Positions 7,726 to 16,005 of a stretch of DNA of 54,463 nucleotides are shown piece by piece; the first letter of the stretch is position 1, and each line of letters begins with the position of its first letter. The notes beneath the pieces were generated by a model, which was given only the letters and a program-made list of their open reading frames with translations, did not search any database and was not told where the DNA came from. Source of the stretch: an uncultured Oscillospiraceae bacterium (GTDB lineage Bacteria; Bacillota; Clostridia; Oscillospirales; Oscillospiraceae); the NCBI GenBank assembly GCA_934569225.1, contig CAKTKC010000021.1:1-54463 (forward strand). The letters run 5' to 3'. The position numbers and the translations under genes are program-made.

Positions 7726-9352
7726 AAACGGTGTGTTTGCCGCCATACGGACGGCAGCAGCGACCCACCGTCTTCTCACGGTGGGTACGGTTCTCTGCGT
7801 GGCGGCGTCGGTGGGCGCGTCCCTGCTCCCGCCGCTGCTGCTGGCGCGGGTGGTCGATCGCCTGACCGCGGGCAATGGGCTGACGTTTCTCGCGGTACTG
7901 GGCTATTTTTGCAGTCTTGCGCTGGAGGGGCTGCTTTCTTCCGCGCAGGAAAGCCTGCTCGTGCTGTTCGGCCAGAAAATGACCCATGCCCTGCGTTCGG
8001 AAATGTCCCGGAAGCTGACCCGGCTGCCCGCAAGCACCCTTGTTGACCAGAATCCCGGCGAGGTCGCCGCCCGGTTTTCCGGGGATGTGGACACGGTGGA
8101 GGCGCTGTTTACCTCCGGCATCATCAGCATGGTGGCGGATGCGTGCCGCATTCTGTCCATCATGGCGATCATCGCGGTGAAAAATACCGGCCTCGCCCTG
8201 ATCCTGCTGCTGGTTCTGCCCCTGTTCGCCCTGCTTACACGCCATGTGCAGAAGCGGATGCTGGCTGCCCAGCTGGACAACCGCCGCGCCGTCGCCGCCG
8301 TGTCCGGCCAGGTGCCGGAGACGTTACACAACATCCGCACCATTCGTGCGCTGGGGCTGGAAGATTACATGGAGCGCCGCTACGACCGGCGCATTTCGGA
8401 CGGCTACGCAGCCATGGAGCGCACCAATTTTTACGACGCCATCTATTCCCCGGTGGTTCTGCTGCTGAACGCCGTCGTGGTGGGCATCGTCATGCTGCTG
8501 GCCGCCTCCGGAAATGCGGAAATTCTGTGTCTGTTCGGCATGTCGGTTGGTACGTCGGTGGCCGTTATCAGCTACATATCCCGCATTTTCGCGCCCATTG
8601 AGAGCCTTGGCATGGAGATTCAGACCATTCAGTCGGCCATGGCCGGGGTCAAGCGCATCGACGCATTCTTAAGCCAGCCGGAGCGCGTCATCCCGGAGCA
8701 TCGGGAAACCCCCGCCCGTGGGGACGTGGTACTGTCCCACGTGACCTTCGGCTACGGGGAAAAGCCCGTTCTGCGGGACTTTTCCATGACCGTAAGGCAG
8801 GGCGAGCAGGTCACGCTGGTCGGCCGGACGGGCGCGGGGAAGAGCACCGTGTTCAAGCTTCTGCTGGGGCTTTACCGTCCGGAGGCCGGAAAAGTCACCA
8901 TTGGCGGCGTGGACGTTTCGGCCATTTCGGATCAGGAGCGCCGCACCTGCATCAGCTGTGTGGAGCAGCATTTTTCCCGCGTGCCGGGGACGGTGCTGGA
9001 TCAGATCACCCTTGGTGACCCCCAGATAACGGAAGCCATGGCGAAGAACGCGGCGCGTCTGGCCGGAATTGACGCGGCCATCCAGGCATTGCCGGAGGGC
9101 TACGCCACGGTATGCACCGAGGGCATGTTCTCTCAGGGCGAATGGCAGCTTCTGTCCATCGCCCGCGCCGCGGCGGCTGACCCGGCGGTGCTTCTGCTGG
9201 ACGAGATCACGGCCAATCTGGACGCCGAGACAGAGGAGCGCGTCCTGGAAGCCCTGCGCCGCGCCTCTGAGGGGCGCACGGTTCTCTCCGTTTCCCACCG
9301 CGTTTATGAAAGCTTAGGCGGAAGAACTGTAGAGATCAAGCCGCTGGGCTAA
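7718..9352 (+). CDS. ABC exporter subunit 2 (fused membrane and ATPase domains, degenerate signature)
   Basis: A 544-residue half-transporter beginning at the ATG at 7718, inside the end of subunit 1 (GGAGGG upstream). Membrane helices occupy residues 1-300. The ATPase domain has Walker A GRTGAGKST, intact Walker B VLLLDE with glutamate, and H-loop SHR. The LSGGQ signature is replaced by FSQGEWQ. Thus the composite site made of subunit 1 Walker motifs and the subunit 2 signature is degenerate, while the other site (subunit 2 Walker motifs with subunit 1 LSGGQ) is intact. This is the textbook pattern of an asymmetric heterodimeric exporter and supports pairing of the two genes. Substrate not predictable. 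Confidence 0.9.
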   Translation: MNKNGVFAAIRTAAATHRLLTVGTVLCVAASVGASLLPPLLLARVVDRLTAGNGLTFLAVLGYFCSLALEGLLSSAQESLLVLFGQKMTHALRSEMSRKLTRLPASTLVDQNPGEVAARFSGDVDTVEALFTSGIISMVADACRILSIMAIIAVKNTGLALILLLVLPLFALLTRHVQKRMLAAQLDNRRAVAAVSGQVPETLHNIRTIRALGLEDYMERRYDRRISDGYAAMERTNFYDAIYSPVVLLLNAVVVGIVMLLAASGNAEILCLFGMSVGTSVAVISYISRIFAPIESLGMEIQTIQSAMAGVKRIDAFLSQPERVIPEHRETPARGDVVLSHVTFGYGEKPVLRDFSMTVRQGEQVTLVGRTGAGKSTVFKLLLGLYRPEAGKVTIGGVDVSAISDQERRTCISCVEQHFSRVPGTVLDQITLGDPQITEAMAKNAARLAGIDAAIQALPEGYATVCTEGMFSQGEWQLLSIARAAAADPAVLLLDEITANLDAETEERVLEALRRASEGRTVLSVSHRVYESLGGRTVEIKPLG

Positions 9353-9368
9353 TGCAGGCCATGAAAAC

Positions 9369-9393
9369 GGGAGCTGCCATACCGGCAGCTCCC
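9369..9393. terminator. Bidirectional terminator between convergent operons
   Basis: GGGAGCTGCC / GGCAGCTCCC with a 5-nt loop. It is followed by ATTCCTTTTTCC on the plus strand and by GTTTTC on the minus strand. It serves both the ABC exporter operon and cassette A. Confidence 0.85.
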
Positions 9394-9405
9394 ATTCCTT
9401 TTTCC

Positions 9406-10248
9406 TTACTTGCCGTCCCCAAATCCGATTTTTACGATCTGCATTTTCATCATTCCGTCGCCGACTTTCGACAGGAAGCGGAAAAATCCGCTGACCGGCA
9501 GGGGCTTTCCGTCGGTGTAGCCCAGCATGTAGCCACGGCTGGAAACGCACAGGCGACCGTCCCAGGAGGATATCTCCGCCTTGGCATCCGAAACCGCAAA
9601 ATACGCGCCCACATCCTTGATCTCCGCGTCCTTGATCCAGGTTTTCAGCATCAGCCTGACTGCCTTCTCATTGGCCGCGTCGAAGACCAGAACGCCGCCC
9701 GGGAAGGCGTCGGCCATTTTCTGCACCAGCGCTCTGACCTGTTCCTTCAGGAAGTAATAGAACACGCCCGCGGCAAAAAACGCCGCGCCGCCGGAGGCGT
9801 CGATCTTATCGAACCAGGCGGTGTCGTTCAGGTCGCAGGGGACGTTTTCCTCCCGCTCCCCGGCGGGCAGCAGTTCGTCACGCACCCGGATGACCTCGGG
9901 AAAATCCAGATTGTAGATCTTGCAGCTGCCGTTGTCGCAGGCTCTGCCCGCGCTGTCCAGCCCGCAGCCCAGGTTGACCACCGCCGCGTTGGGGTGGGTT
10001 TTCAGGTAGTCCCGCACTTCAAAAGCCAGGTCGTTCTGCCGCATGGCGCACTCCAGGAATCCGAAGCGCTGCATGAGACTTTCGGATTTCTTCTCCAGCG
10101 TGGAAAAGTCGTAGTCCAACTGATCGATCAGCTGGATTGCCGTCTCGTCCCGGTAAAGGCTGGGATACAGCCGGGAACACATTTTCCGGCCGTAAAGGGG
10201 GATGACCAGCGTCTCCTGCACGGTGTTTTTCTCAATTTTGTACTTCAT
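9406..10248 (-). CDS. LCMT-type SAM-dependent O-methyltransferase (cassette A)
   Basis: A 280-residue cytosolic protein of the leucine-carboxyl-methyltransferase/PPM1-like family often annotated as 'polyketide O-methyltransferase'. The SAM-binding core reads AAVVNLGCGLDSAGR, followed by IYNLDFPEVIRVRDELLP, which matches the family pattern of motif I and the acidic loop. It shares these features and the LDYDFS segment with the protein at 43974-44762, so the two are paralogs. The ATG at 10248 is chosen because GCGGAGGGGAACGAAA precedes it; six in-frame codons upstream lack this. It overlaps the end of the hydrolase reading frame and is the last gene of the operon. Substrate unknown; the family methylates carboxyl or hydroxyl groups of small molecules or peptides. 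Confidence 0.8.
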   Translation of the reverse strand: MKYKIEKNTVQETLVIPLYGRKMCSRLYPSLYRDETAIQLIDQLDYDFSTLEKKSESLMQRFGFLECAMRQNDLAFEVRDYLKTHPNAAVVNLGCGLDSAGRACDNGSCKIYNLDFPEVIRVRDELLPAGEREENVPCDLNDTAWFDKIDASGGAAFFAAGVFYYFLKEQVRALVQKMADAFPGGVLVFDAANEKAVRLMLKTWIKDAEIKDVGAYFAVSDAKAEISSWDGRLCVSSRGYMLGYTDGKPLPVSGFFRFLSKVGDGMMKMQIVKIGFGDGK

Positions 10249-11024
10249 TTTCGTTCCCCTCCGCAATTTGTTTTACCAGCGCCGCCCACTGCTCCGGATA
10301 GCAGGCCAGAAGCTCCTCGTGCTGCAAATTCTGCTCGTGAATGACGGGATTTGCAAAATGCCGCTCGTACCGGGCGCGGTATTTTTCGCCCATTTTCAGG
10401 GCGTAGAAAATGTGAATTTCCGTGCCGGGTATGTCGATTTTGTCCGGCAGGGGCGTGATCAGGTCGGAATAGAACTGATTTTTGCAGCTCTGCTTCGTCA
10501 CATACGGCCGTGCACCGCCGAACATCCCCATGAACGCCTTCACATAATCGCCCATCTCCGCCGCCCGTTTTTCCATCTGTTTTTGCAAAAAAACGGCTCT
10601 TGAATTGGCCGTCCCGAATCAAAGGATAGATCAGGGGAAGTATCAGATTGGTTTGCAGCTTCGCCGCAAATGCGGACGCCTGATCCAAGTCGGAGCTGCC
10701 GAGAATGCCATAATCCATGTGAATATTCCGCCGCGCGGCCAGCAGCCCCACGAAGGAGCCGCCCAGGGAGCAGCCGTAGGCCGCCCGGATATGTCCGCCG
10801 CAGTTTTCTCGGATGTAGGCTTCGATTTTCTCCGTTTCCCCGATCATGGTGGGGAACTCCGTAGTTTCCGTTTCGTCAAAGCCGTCATAGCTGACGCACA
10901 GCACCCGGAAGCTTTCCGCCAGCATGGGAATGACGTGGCCAAAGTTGCCTTTCCAGTGGCAGCAGGTGCCGGGAAGCAACAAGATGACCGGGGCATTCTC
11001 CACACCGAAGGTGTAAATCTTCAT
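10232..11024 (-). pseudogene. Alpha/beta hydrolase, frameshifted (cassette A)
   Basis: The frame from 11024 reads a good alpha/beta hydrolase: VILLLPGTCCHWKGNFGHVIPML (oxyanion region) and nucleophile elbow AAYGCSLGG, continuing to SRFFAK near 10585. After that the frame turns to low-complexity nonsense, while the +1 frame (10588 to 10232) continues the family, including LQHEELLACYPEQW. That segment aligns with MAHAELVIVHPEEF of the paralog at 44759 and holds the catalytic His. The break lies in the tract T7-GC-A5 (coding strand; A7 at 10587-10593 on the given strand), so removing one base restores a full ~263-residue protein. Either the gene is broken, or it is phase-variable, or the assembly has a homopolymer error. 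The start ATG overlaps the stop of the upstream methyltransferase. Confidence 0.75.
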
Positions 11025-11710
11025 CCTTCCGCCCCCTTATGGCAGACGAACCAGGCGATGCTCTTCAGATTGCCCACTTCCGCATCCGCGTACATGCCGC
11101 CCAACCGCGTTTTCAGGCTGGAAACCGTCTCGTAGGGCGGCGTAAAGAACTTCATCGGCTCATACACCTTGCGGATCAGCCGGTCGGTTCGTCTGCATTC
11201 TCCGGCGACATAGAAACAGCCGCAGAAGGTTCCGCCGGGCTTCAGCACCCGGAAAACCTCCCGGTAGGCAGTCTCCTTGTCCGGGAAGGCGTGAAAGCCG
11301 TTGAGGGACAGGACAATGTCAAATGTGCCGTCCTCGCAGGGAAGCGCCCCCACGTCGCCCTGCCAGAAGGAAACGTTGGCGAGGTTCAGCCGCTCCGCCT
11401 TTTCCCGCGCCTGCCCCATCATGTCCGGGGAGTAGTCCAGGCAGGTGATCTCCGCATGGGGAAGCGTCTGGTAGACGGGCATGGTCAGGATTCCCGTCCC
11501 CACGGGAACCTCCAGCAGCTTACCGGAAAAATCCTCCGGAATGCCGGACAGGGCTTTTTCCAGATAGTCGTCGCACTCCGCCTTGTTCATGTCCCACACC
11601 AGACGGCATACCGCCTTTCCCCTGAGCGTGGAGCAGGTGATCATACCGTCGTAAAAATTGCCGCTGCCTGTCATGCGGTAGGCATTGCGGATGGCGTCCT
11701 TTCGTTCCAT
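11021..11710 (-). CDS. Class I SAM-dependent methyltransferase (cassette A)
   Basis: A 229-residue methyltransferase of the Methyltransf_11 fold. Motif I is KLLEVPVGTGILT (about residues 64-76); then come DYSPDMMGQAREKA, DVGALPCEDGTFDIVLSLNGFHAF and REVFRVLKPGGTF, the standard order of SAM-binding and post-motif elements. The ATG at 11710 follows GAGGGTGAGAAA. It is the first gene of the operon, and its stop overlaps the hydrolase start (ATGA). The operon is headed by a strong promoter and by the palindrome AGTTAG-N6-CTAACT. The methyl acceptor is unknown. Confidence 0.85.
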   Translation of the reverse strand: MERKDAIRNAYRMTGSGNFYDGMITCSTLRGKAVCRLVWDMNKAECDDYLEKALSGIPEDFSGKLLEVPVGTGILTMPVYQTLPHAEITCLDYSPDMMGQAREKAERLNLANVSFWQGDVGALPCEDGTFDIVLSLNGFHAFPDKETAYREVFRVLKPGGTFCGCFYVAGECRRTDRLIRKVYEPMKFFTPPYETVSSLKTRLGGMYADAEVGNLKSIAWFVCHKGAEG

Positions 11711-11731
11711 TTTCTCACCCTCGATTTTTGC

Positions 11732-11751
11732 GAGTTAGATTCGGCTAACTC
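11732..11751. promoter_or_regulatory. Palindromic operator of cassette A (AGTTAG-N6-CTAACT family)
   Basis: GAGTTAG, six bases (ATTCGG), CTAACTC: a perfect 7+7 dyad. It lies in the untranslated leader, about 53 bp downstream of the -10 box and 22 bp before the first start codon. The same motif occurs at 35535, 41551 and 45579, in front of related or metal-linked genes. Confidence 0.75.
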
Positions 11752-11762
11752 TTGATTTTTTG

Positions 11763-11782
11763 AAAAGCCGCCCACCGGCAGC
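11763..11782 (-). promoter_or_regulatory. Conserved leader stem-loop of cassette A
   Basis: On the minus strand GCTGCC-GGTG-GGCGGC is followed by TTTTCAAAA. A nearly identical element sits at the same place in the cassette B leader (45609-45624). It is a small 6-bp stem with a short T-run, possibly an attenuator or protein site. The function is a guess; the conservation between the two copies is direct. Confidence 0.45.
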
Positions 11783-11802
11783 CCTTCTTCGACACTGCCT
11801 AC

Positions 11803-11831
11803 ATCGTAGCAGTATTGGGCGGAAATGTCAA
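11803..11831 (-). promoter_or_regulatory. Promoter of cassette A
   Basis: On the minus strand TTGACA (11831-11826), 17 bp, TACGAT (11808-11803), with a TG two bases before the -10. Cassette B has the same arrangement (TTGACT, 17 bp, TGC-TACGAT), so the two promoters are related by duplication. Confidence 0.8.
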
Positions 11832-11884
11832 GGCAAAATGGTATATCCGCAAGGCGGAAGAAACTTAACTCAGGAGGAATGAAC

Positions 11885-12322
11885 ATGAAAACCTGCAAAA
11901 AGGAAGAATTTGAACAGCAGGACGCTTTCGGCGTCGGCGCGCCCAATGACGCCTATGCCCGATACTTTACCGGCCAGTCCTACCTCAAGCCCCTGACCGT
12001 TCCCGGCGAATGCCCCGTGTTCCTGGCCAATGTGACCTTCGAGCCGGGATGCCGGAACAACTGGCACATCCACCACGCCACCAAAGGCGGCGGCCAGCTG
12101 CTGATCTGCACCGCCGGCGAGGGCTGGTATCAGGAGGAGGGCAAGGAAGCAATTTCCCTGACGCCGGGCACGGTCATCACCATTCCGGCGGAGGTCAAGC
12201 ACTGGCACGGGGCGAAGGCCGATTCCTGGTTCAGCCACATTGCCGTGGAGGTTCCCGGCGAGAACACCCGCAACGAGTGGTGCGAGCCGGTTACCGACGA
12301 GGAATATGCCAAACTCAAATAA
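11885..12322 (+). CDS. Small cupin-domain protein
   Basis: A 145-residue single-domain cupin. Motif 1 is NNWHIHHATKGGGQLLICTAGEGWYQEEGK (metal-binding HxH, about residues 60-65) and motif 2 is PGTVITIPAEVKHWHGA (His about 106). Proteins of this kind are common beside carboxymuconolactone decarboxylase-like or redox genes in clostridia, but none is adjacent here. The ATG at 11885 is preferred over the one two codons earlier because of spacing from AGGAGG. It is divergent from cassette A. Beyond a probable metal-binding small-molecule role, no function can be given. Confidence 0.8.
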   Translation: MKTCKKEEFEQQDAFGVGAPNDAYARYFTGQSYLKPLTVPGECPVFLANVTFEPGCRNNWHIHHATKGGGQLLICTAGEGWYQEEGKEAISLTPGTVITIPAEVKHWHGAKADSWFSHIAVEVPGENTRNEWCEPVTDEEYAKLK

Positions 12323-12337
12323 GCATTTTGACAGCAA

Positions 12338-12367
12338 GAAGCGCAAGCCCGATGGGGCTTGCGCTTC
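12338..12367. terminator. Bidirectional terminator between cupin and surface protein 1
   Basis: GAAGCGCAAGCCC / GGGCTTGCGCTTC with a short loop. An almost identical hairpin lies after surface protein 2 (15961-15992), part of the duplicated unit. Confidence 0.75.
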
Positions 12368-12381
12368 CACGTTTCACAGGA

Positions 12382-15018
12382 TTATTTCTTGTGCTTTTTC
12401 TTGTACAGAACGACCAGCGCTATGATACCGGCCAGGGATACGCAGAGGATGCCCGCCCACATGCCGATGTGGCTTTCGTCGCCGGTCTTCGCCGGGGAGC
12501 CGGTGGCTTGGATTGTCGCCTTCTCCACGTATTCGCAGACCTCACAGGTGCGGGTCTTTTCTCCGTCCTTTCTGGACGTCGCCTTTTTGGTGACGACCCA
12601 TTTGCCGAAGGTGTGGGATTCCTTGGCTACGGTAATCTCGCCGCAGCACGACCATTTCTGCTCGTGGGTGGTCTTGGTGGTCGTCCATTCCTTCTTGCCG
12701 GTGTGGTTGTCGGGATCCTTTTGGCCGTATTTGCCGCCGCAGTCGGCGCAGGTCGCTTTCTCCGTGCAGGTGGCGGTGCCGCCGGAGCAGCTGACCGTCT
12801 CCGTGTGAGTCTTGTCACGTTTGCAGACGTGGGTGTGCGTACCGTCGCCGTTGGACGTCCACTTGCCCCAGTCGTGGCCGAGGGCGGGGATGGACACGTC
12901 TTTGGATGCGTCCTTTGCCCAGTCGGCTTTAAAGGAAACCTGATATCTCCCCAGGCCAGCCGCAAGGCAGGTCGGCTCGGTGATGACGGAATAGTCTCCC
13001 GTGACGGTTTCGGATTCCACGTGGGCAGGGTCATTCTTGCAGACGCGCTTCGCGGTACAGGTATAGCCGGTTTCGGTCTGCGTCCATGTATACGTTGCCG
13101 TACCCCAGGTATGGCCGATGGCGGGAAGGAGAACGTCCTTGGTCTGCGCGGGGAAGCCATACGCAGCAGAGAACGTTGCCGTATATGTGCCGGTACCTGC
13201 ATTCAGGCAGGTCGGCGCCTTTTTCACAGCGTAGGTCACGGTCGCAATATCGGAGACATCGGCATCGCAGTTTTTGCACTTGCCGGATGCCACGCACATA
13301 TAGCCGTCCGTAACGGCTGTCCATGTATAGCTCGGTTCATCCCAGTCATGGTCGAGAACATTGCCGGTCTCGAAGGTTTCCGTCCCCTTCTCGCGGCAGA
13401 CGGAGCAGGACTTGTAGTAGACCGCCTTTGCCGTGCAGGTGGCGGCGGATTTCAGGTATTGTTCTGCGACTTTCTCTGTAAAGCTGTGTGCGCCCAGCCC
13501 GCCGTATGCGGCGCCGCAGGTCGTACAGACTGCCCTGTCCTTGCAGGTGGCCTTGCCGCCGACGTGCGCGGCTTTGTTTATGATGGCATTGCAGCAAGAA
13601 TACACCTGCCAGTGCTCCTTGTCGTCTCCACGCCACTCGTTCGGCTTAGGGGCACTGTGGTTGGTGGGATCGAGGTTACCATACTCTTTGCCGCAGGTCG
13701 TGCAGACGGCTTTTTTGTTGCAATAGGCCGTGCCGCCGGTATGGACATGGGCTGCGCCCTCTTTCAACTCCAGCTTCTTATCCGCATTGTATTCCACGTG
13801 GCGTCCAGCATCGTCGGAGGAGAAATAATCCGAATAGTCTGTTTCGCTCGCGGTCGAGAATACACAAAGGCCGGTTGAAATGCCGATATTCGCGCCGCCG
13901 GTGAGGGTTCCCAGTGTGATGGTCGGGAACTGGCCACTATTATAAAACCCATAGGACAGATACAGGTTTTCGGTGGTCGTGGCTGAATCAGGCGTATATG
14001 TCCGGGTGTTCCCGGTAATAACGGGGGAACCGGAGATGCTGATCTTGCCGACACCGGACCATTTGTTGCTTTCCACGTATACACCGCCGCCATGGCGGCC
14101 CTCATTTGTGCTGACCGTGTTCTTGGTGATAGTACCGCCGTACAGATTCAATGCGCCTTTTGTGCCCACATAGATGCCGCCGCCGTCACTGGTGGCTGTG
14201 TTCTCCGTGATCGTGCCGCCGTACATGTTCATCGTGCCGTTTGCTACCTCAACGCCGCCGCCAAAGCCTTTTCTATTGCCGCCTCTCAGCGTGCCGCCGT
14301 ACATGTTAAAAGTGGCATTATAAATGGCAGCATCGTCAACACTGACGCAGCGGTTTGAACCACCGCAAACCGTCCCCGTCTTTTGGGCGCTGCAATCACA
14401 CAGATAAAGCGCGGCACCCTCACGGCCAACCCAAATATAGTATTGTCCCAAATTAAGCGTATGCCCGTTCAGGCAGAGATAGAGCATCTTTCCTTCCTGG
14501 ATAGACAAATTGTAGTCTAATGTTATGTCATCCTCCAGATAAACGTAGGCTACATCGACCTTTTCGATGTAGAAAACCTGGCGAAGGTAGTTTGCCGTTT
14601 TGCACGCTGTATAGGTCACGTCCTGGTGGCTGGTATGATCGCCTGCGTTGACGCTGCCGCCGCAGAAGCAGTGGGTATGCGCCGCCTGCACGGCAGCGCC
14701 GCCCTCCGCGAGCTGCGGAGCGAGGCCGAACGCTTCGCCGCCTTCAGGCGTCCCGTCCTCTTCAAACGCTTCGTCGTCCTCGTCTTCGGGCGCGGGATCG
14801 TCCGCATCCGGCACTTTGGTATACAGAGCGCAGTTTTCCGGCTGCGCGCCCTCTGCGCCGCAGACGGGGCAGTCTTTGTTCATTTCTTCCGCTGTGCAGG
14901 CCGTTTCGCAGATGCACGCGGGCAGGTTTTCCCCGCCGTCCTCGGCAAAGGCTGCGGTGGGCAGCACCGACAGTGCCATGACGAGCACAAGCAGAATACT
15001 GAGCAGTCGCTTTTTCAT
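12382..15018 (-). CDS. Surface protein 1: signal peptide, beta-helix-like repeats, Cys-rich repeats, C-terminal anchor
   Basis: An 878-residue exported protein. Residues 1-25 are a signal peptide (MKKRLLSILLVLVMALSVLPTAAFAED). An acidic linker follows, then a right-handed beta-helix-like part with repeated phrases MYGGTLRGG, MYGGTITENTA and LYGGTITKNT (about residues 220-300). From residue 430 on come repeats of two types: CTTCGKEYG / CTTCGAAYG / CADCGGKYG units and YTWT...GYTCTAKRVCKN units. The C-terminus has a sortase-like region SPAKTGDES, a hydrophobic helix and KKKHKK. The match to xPxTG is imperfect because of an extra residue. It is a paralog of the protein at 16006-17640, with nearly identical last 200 residues. 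It is probably co-transcribed after the TetR gene upstream. Adhesion or wall decoration is likely, but no specific function is visible. Confidence 0.85.
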   Translation of the reverse strand: MKKRLLSILLVLVMALSVLPTAAFAEDGGENLPACICETACTAEEMNKDCPVCGAEGAQPENCALYTKVPDADDPAPEDEDDEAFEEDGTPEGGEAFGLAPQLAEGGAAVQAAHTHCFCGGSVNAGDHTSHQDVTYTACKTANYLRQVFYIEKVDVAYVYLEDDITLDYNLSIQEGKMLYLCLNGHTLNLGQYYIWVGREGAALYLCDCSAQKTGTVCGGSNRCVSVDDAAIYNATFNMYGGTLRGGNRKGFGGGVEVANGTMNMYGGTITENTATSDGGGIYVGTKGALNLYGGTITKNTVSTNEGRHGGGVYVESNKWSGVGKISISGSPVITGNTRTYTPDSATTTENLYLSYGFYNSGQFPTITLGTLTGGANIGISTGLCVFSTASETDYSDYFSSDDAGRHVEYNADKKLELKEGAAHVHTGGTAYCNKKAVCTTCGKEYGNLDPTNHSAPKPNEWRGDDKEHWQVYSCCNAIINKAAHVGGKATCKDRAVCTTCGAAYGGLGAHSFTEKVAEQYLKSAATCTAKAVYYKSCSVCREKGTETFETGNVLDHDWDEPSYTWTAVTDGYMCVASGKCKNCDADVSDIATVTYAVKKAPTCLNAGTGTYTATFSAAYGFPAQTKDVLLPAIGHTWGTATYTWTQTETGYTCTAKRVCKNDPAHVESETVTGDYSVITEPTCLAAGLGRYQVSFKADWAKDASKDVSIPALGHDWGKWTSNGDGTHTHVCKRDKTHTETVSCSGGTATCTEKATCADCGGKYGQKDPDNHTGKKEWTTTKTTHEQKWSCCGEITVAKESHTFGKWVVTKKATSRKDGEKTRTCEVCEYVEKATIQATGSPAKTGDESHIGMWAGILCVSLAGIIALVVLYKKKHKK

Positions 15019-15136
15019 GGTGATTCCTCACTTTCTTCCCGCGCCTCCTGTCCCCCATGGGAAGCGCGTTGACAGAAGGGAATTGCATCGGGATATATCC
15101 CGATGCAAGGGAGTACTCCCTGCAATCCGTATTGGC
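15019..15136 (-). repeat. Duplicated leader segment, copy 1 (with palindromes)
   Basis: This stretch between the tetR stop and the surface protein 1 start is almost the same as 17641-17760. It holds a perfect 26-bp palindrome at 15083-15108 (arm TTGCATCGGGATA), followed by GGGAGTACTCCC. One base of the second palindrome's flank is missing compared with copy 2. The hairpins may affect message stability or translation. Confidence 0.75.
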
Positions 15137-15844
15137 TTATTTCTTCCCTGGCTCTGTTAGCCCGGTGAGGGAAAATTCGTAGCGCATGGCCAGCGCCCGG
15201 AACAGCTTCTGCATCACCTGTTCGGCGATCGCCCGGATGTCCAGCCCTTCCACAAACCGGATTACCTGCTCCACTTCCTCCTTGGGGACATTATACGCCC
15301 GCAGGCTCATGGTGAGAAACAGCCGCAGCTTCTTTTCCAGGGTCAGCTCCCCGTCGCAGGGGTGCGCCATGTAGCCGCGCATGATGCTGGCCGAGCCGAT
15401 CTCCATGTCGTAAAAGTCCCGCTCTGTGGCACCCGGCAGGTAGCTGGCGAAAATGCTTTGCAGCTCCTTCGCCGTCTCCCGGCGGATGTATTCGGAGGCT
15501 TCCTTCTCGGTGTAGGCTTCGATGTAGATTTCCCGCAGATTCTCGTTCAGCTCCGTCAGGGTCATCTGGATGGCCGTCTCCACCGCATAGACGTAAACCG
15601 GCGGCAGCTTTGCCCCCGTCTCATCCCTGGCCATGGCGAACTGGTTGGAGAACATGAACGCCACCAGTTCCGTCAGGACGCCGTCCTTGGCACGGAAAAT
15701 ATTCTGGAAGGTGCTGTAGGAAACGTCGGCTTTTTCAATGATCTCCGCCAGCGTGGAACGCTTGTAGCCCTTTTCCAGAAAGAGCCGCACGCAGACGGTG
15801 AGAATGCGTTTTTTCGCGGGCAGACTTGCGCTTGTAATGGCCAT
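15137..15844 (-). CDS. TetR family transcriptional regulator
   Basis: A 235-residue repressor. The N-terminal HTH reads KRILTVCVRLFLEKGYKRSTLAEIIEKADVSYSTFQNIFRAKDGVLTELV (about residues 12-62), the TetR pattern; the remainder is the helical ligand/dimer domain. The ATG at 15844 follows AGAGGAGTGACCCT. A perfect palindrome ATGGTATATATACCAT lies 20 bp upstream, right after the -10 box, and the same element occurs in front of surface protein 2. The TetR protein therefore probably represses its own operon (tetR-surface protein 1) and the paralogous surface gene. Ligand unknown. Confidence 0.85.
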   Translation of the reverse strand: MAITSASLPAKKRILTVCVRLFLEKGYKRSTLAEIIEKADVSYSTFQNIFRAKDGVLTELVAFMFSNQFAMARDETGAKLPPVYVYAVETAIQMTLTELNENLREIYIEAYTEKEASEYIRRETAKELQSIFASYLPGATERDFYDMEIGSASIMRGYMAHPCDGELTLEKKLRLFLTMSLRAYNVPKEEVEQVIRFVEGLDIRAIAEQVMQKLFRALAMRYEFSLTGLTEPGKK

Positions 15845-15864
15845 AGGGTCACTCCTCTTATTGA

Positions 15865-15880
15865 ATGGTATATATACCAT
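15865..15880. promoter_or_regulatory. TetR operator, copy 1
   Basis: ATGGTATATATACCAT is a perfect 16-bp palindrome placed between the -10 box and the tetR start. A variant with the same TGGTAT / ATACCA arms is at 17761-17774. Confidence 0.75.
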
Positions 15881-15881
15881 C

Positions 15882-15910
15882 AGTATAGCACACCCCCACA
15901 GGAAGTGCAA
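15882..15910 (-). promoter_or_regulatory. Promoter of tetR and surface protein 1
   Basis: Minus strand TTGCAC (15910-15905), 17 bp, TATACT (15887-15882). It is duplicated at 17777-17805. Confidence 0.8.
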
Positions 15911-15960
15911 CCGTTTTTCTCATCGAATGGGGAAAACTTTTCCCGGAAAAAGAGCTTTAA

Positions 15961-15992
15961 GGAAGCGCAAGCCCGGTGGGGCTTGCGCTTCC
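15961..15992. terminator. Terminator of surface protein 2
   Basis: GGAAGCGCAAGCCC pairs with GGGCTTGCGCTTCC around a short loop, 14 bp after the stop codon. It is the twin of the hairpin at 12338-12367. Confidence 0.75.
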
Positions 15993-16005
15993 CTGCTTCA
16001 AAACG

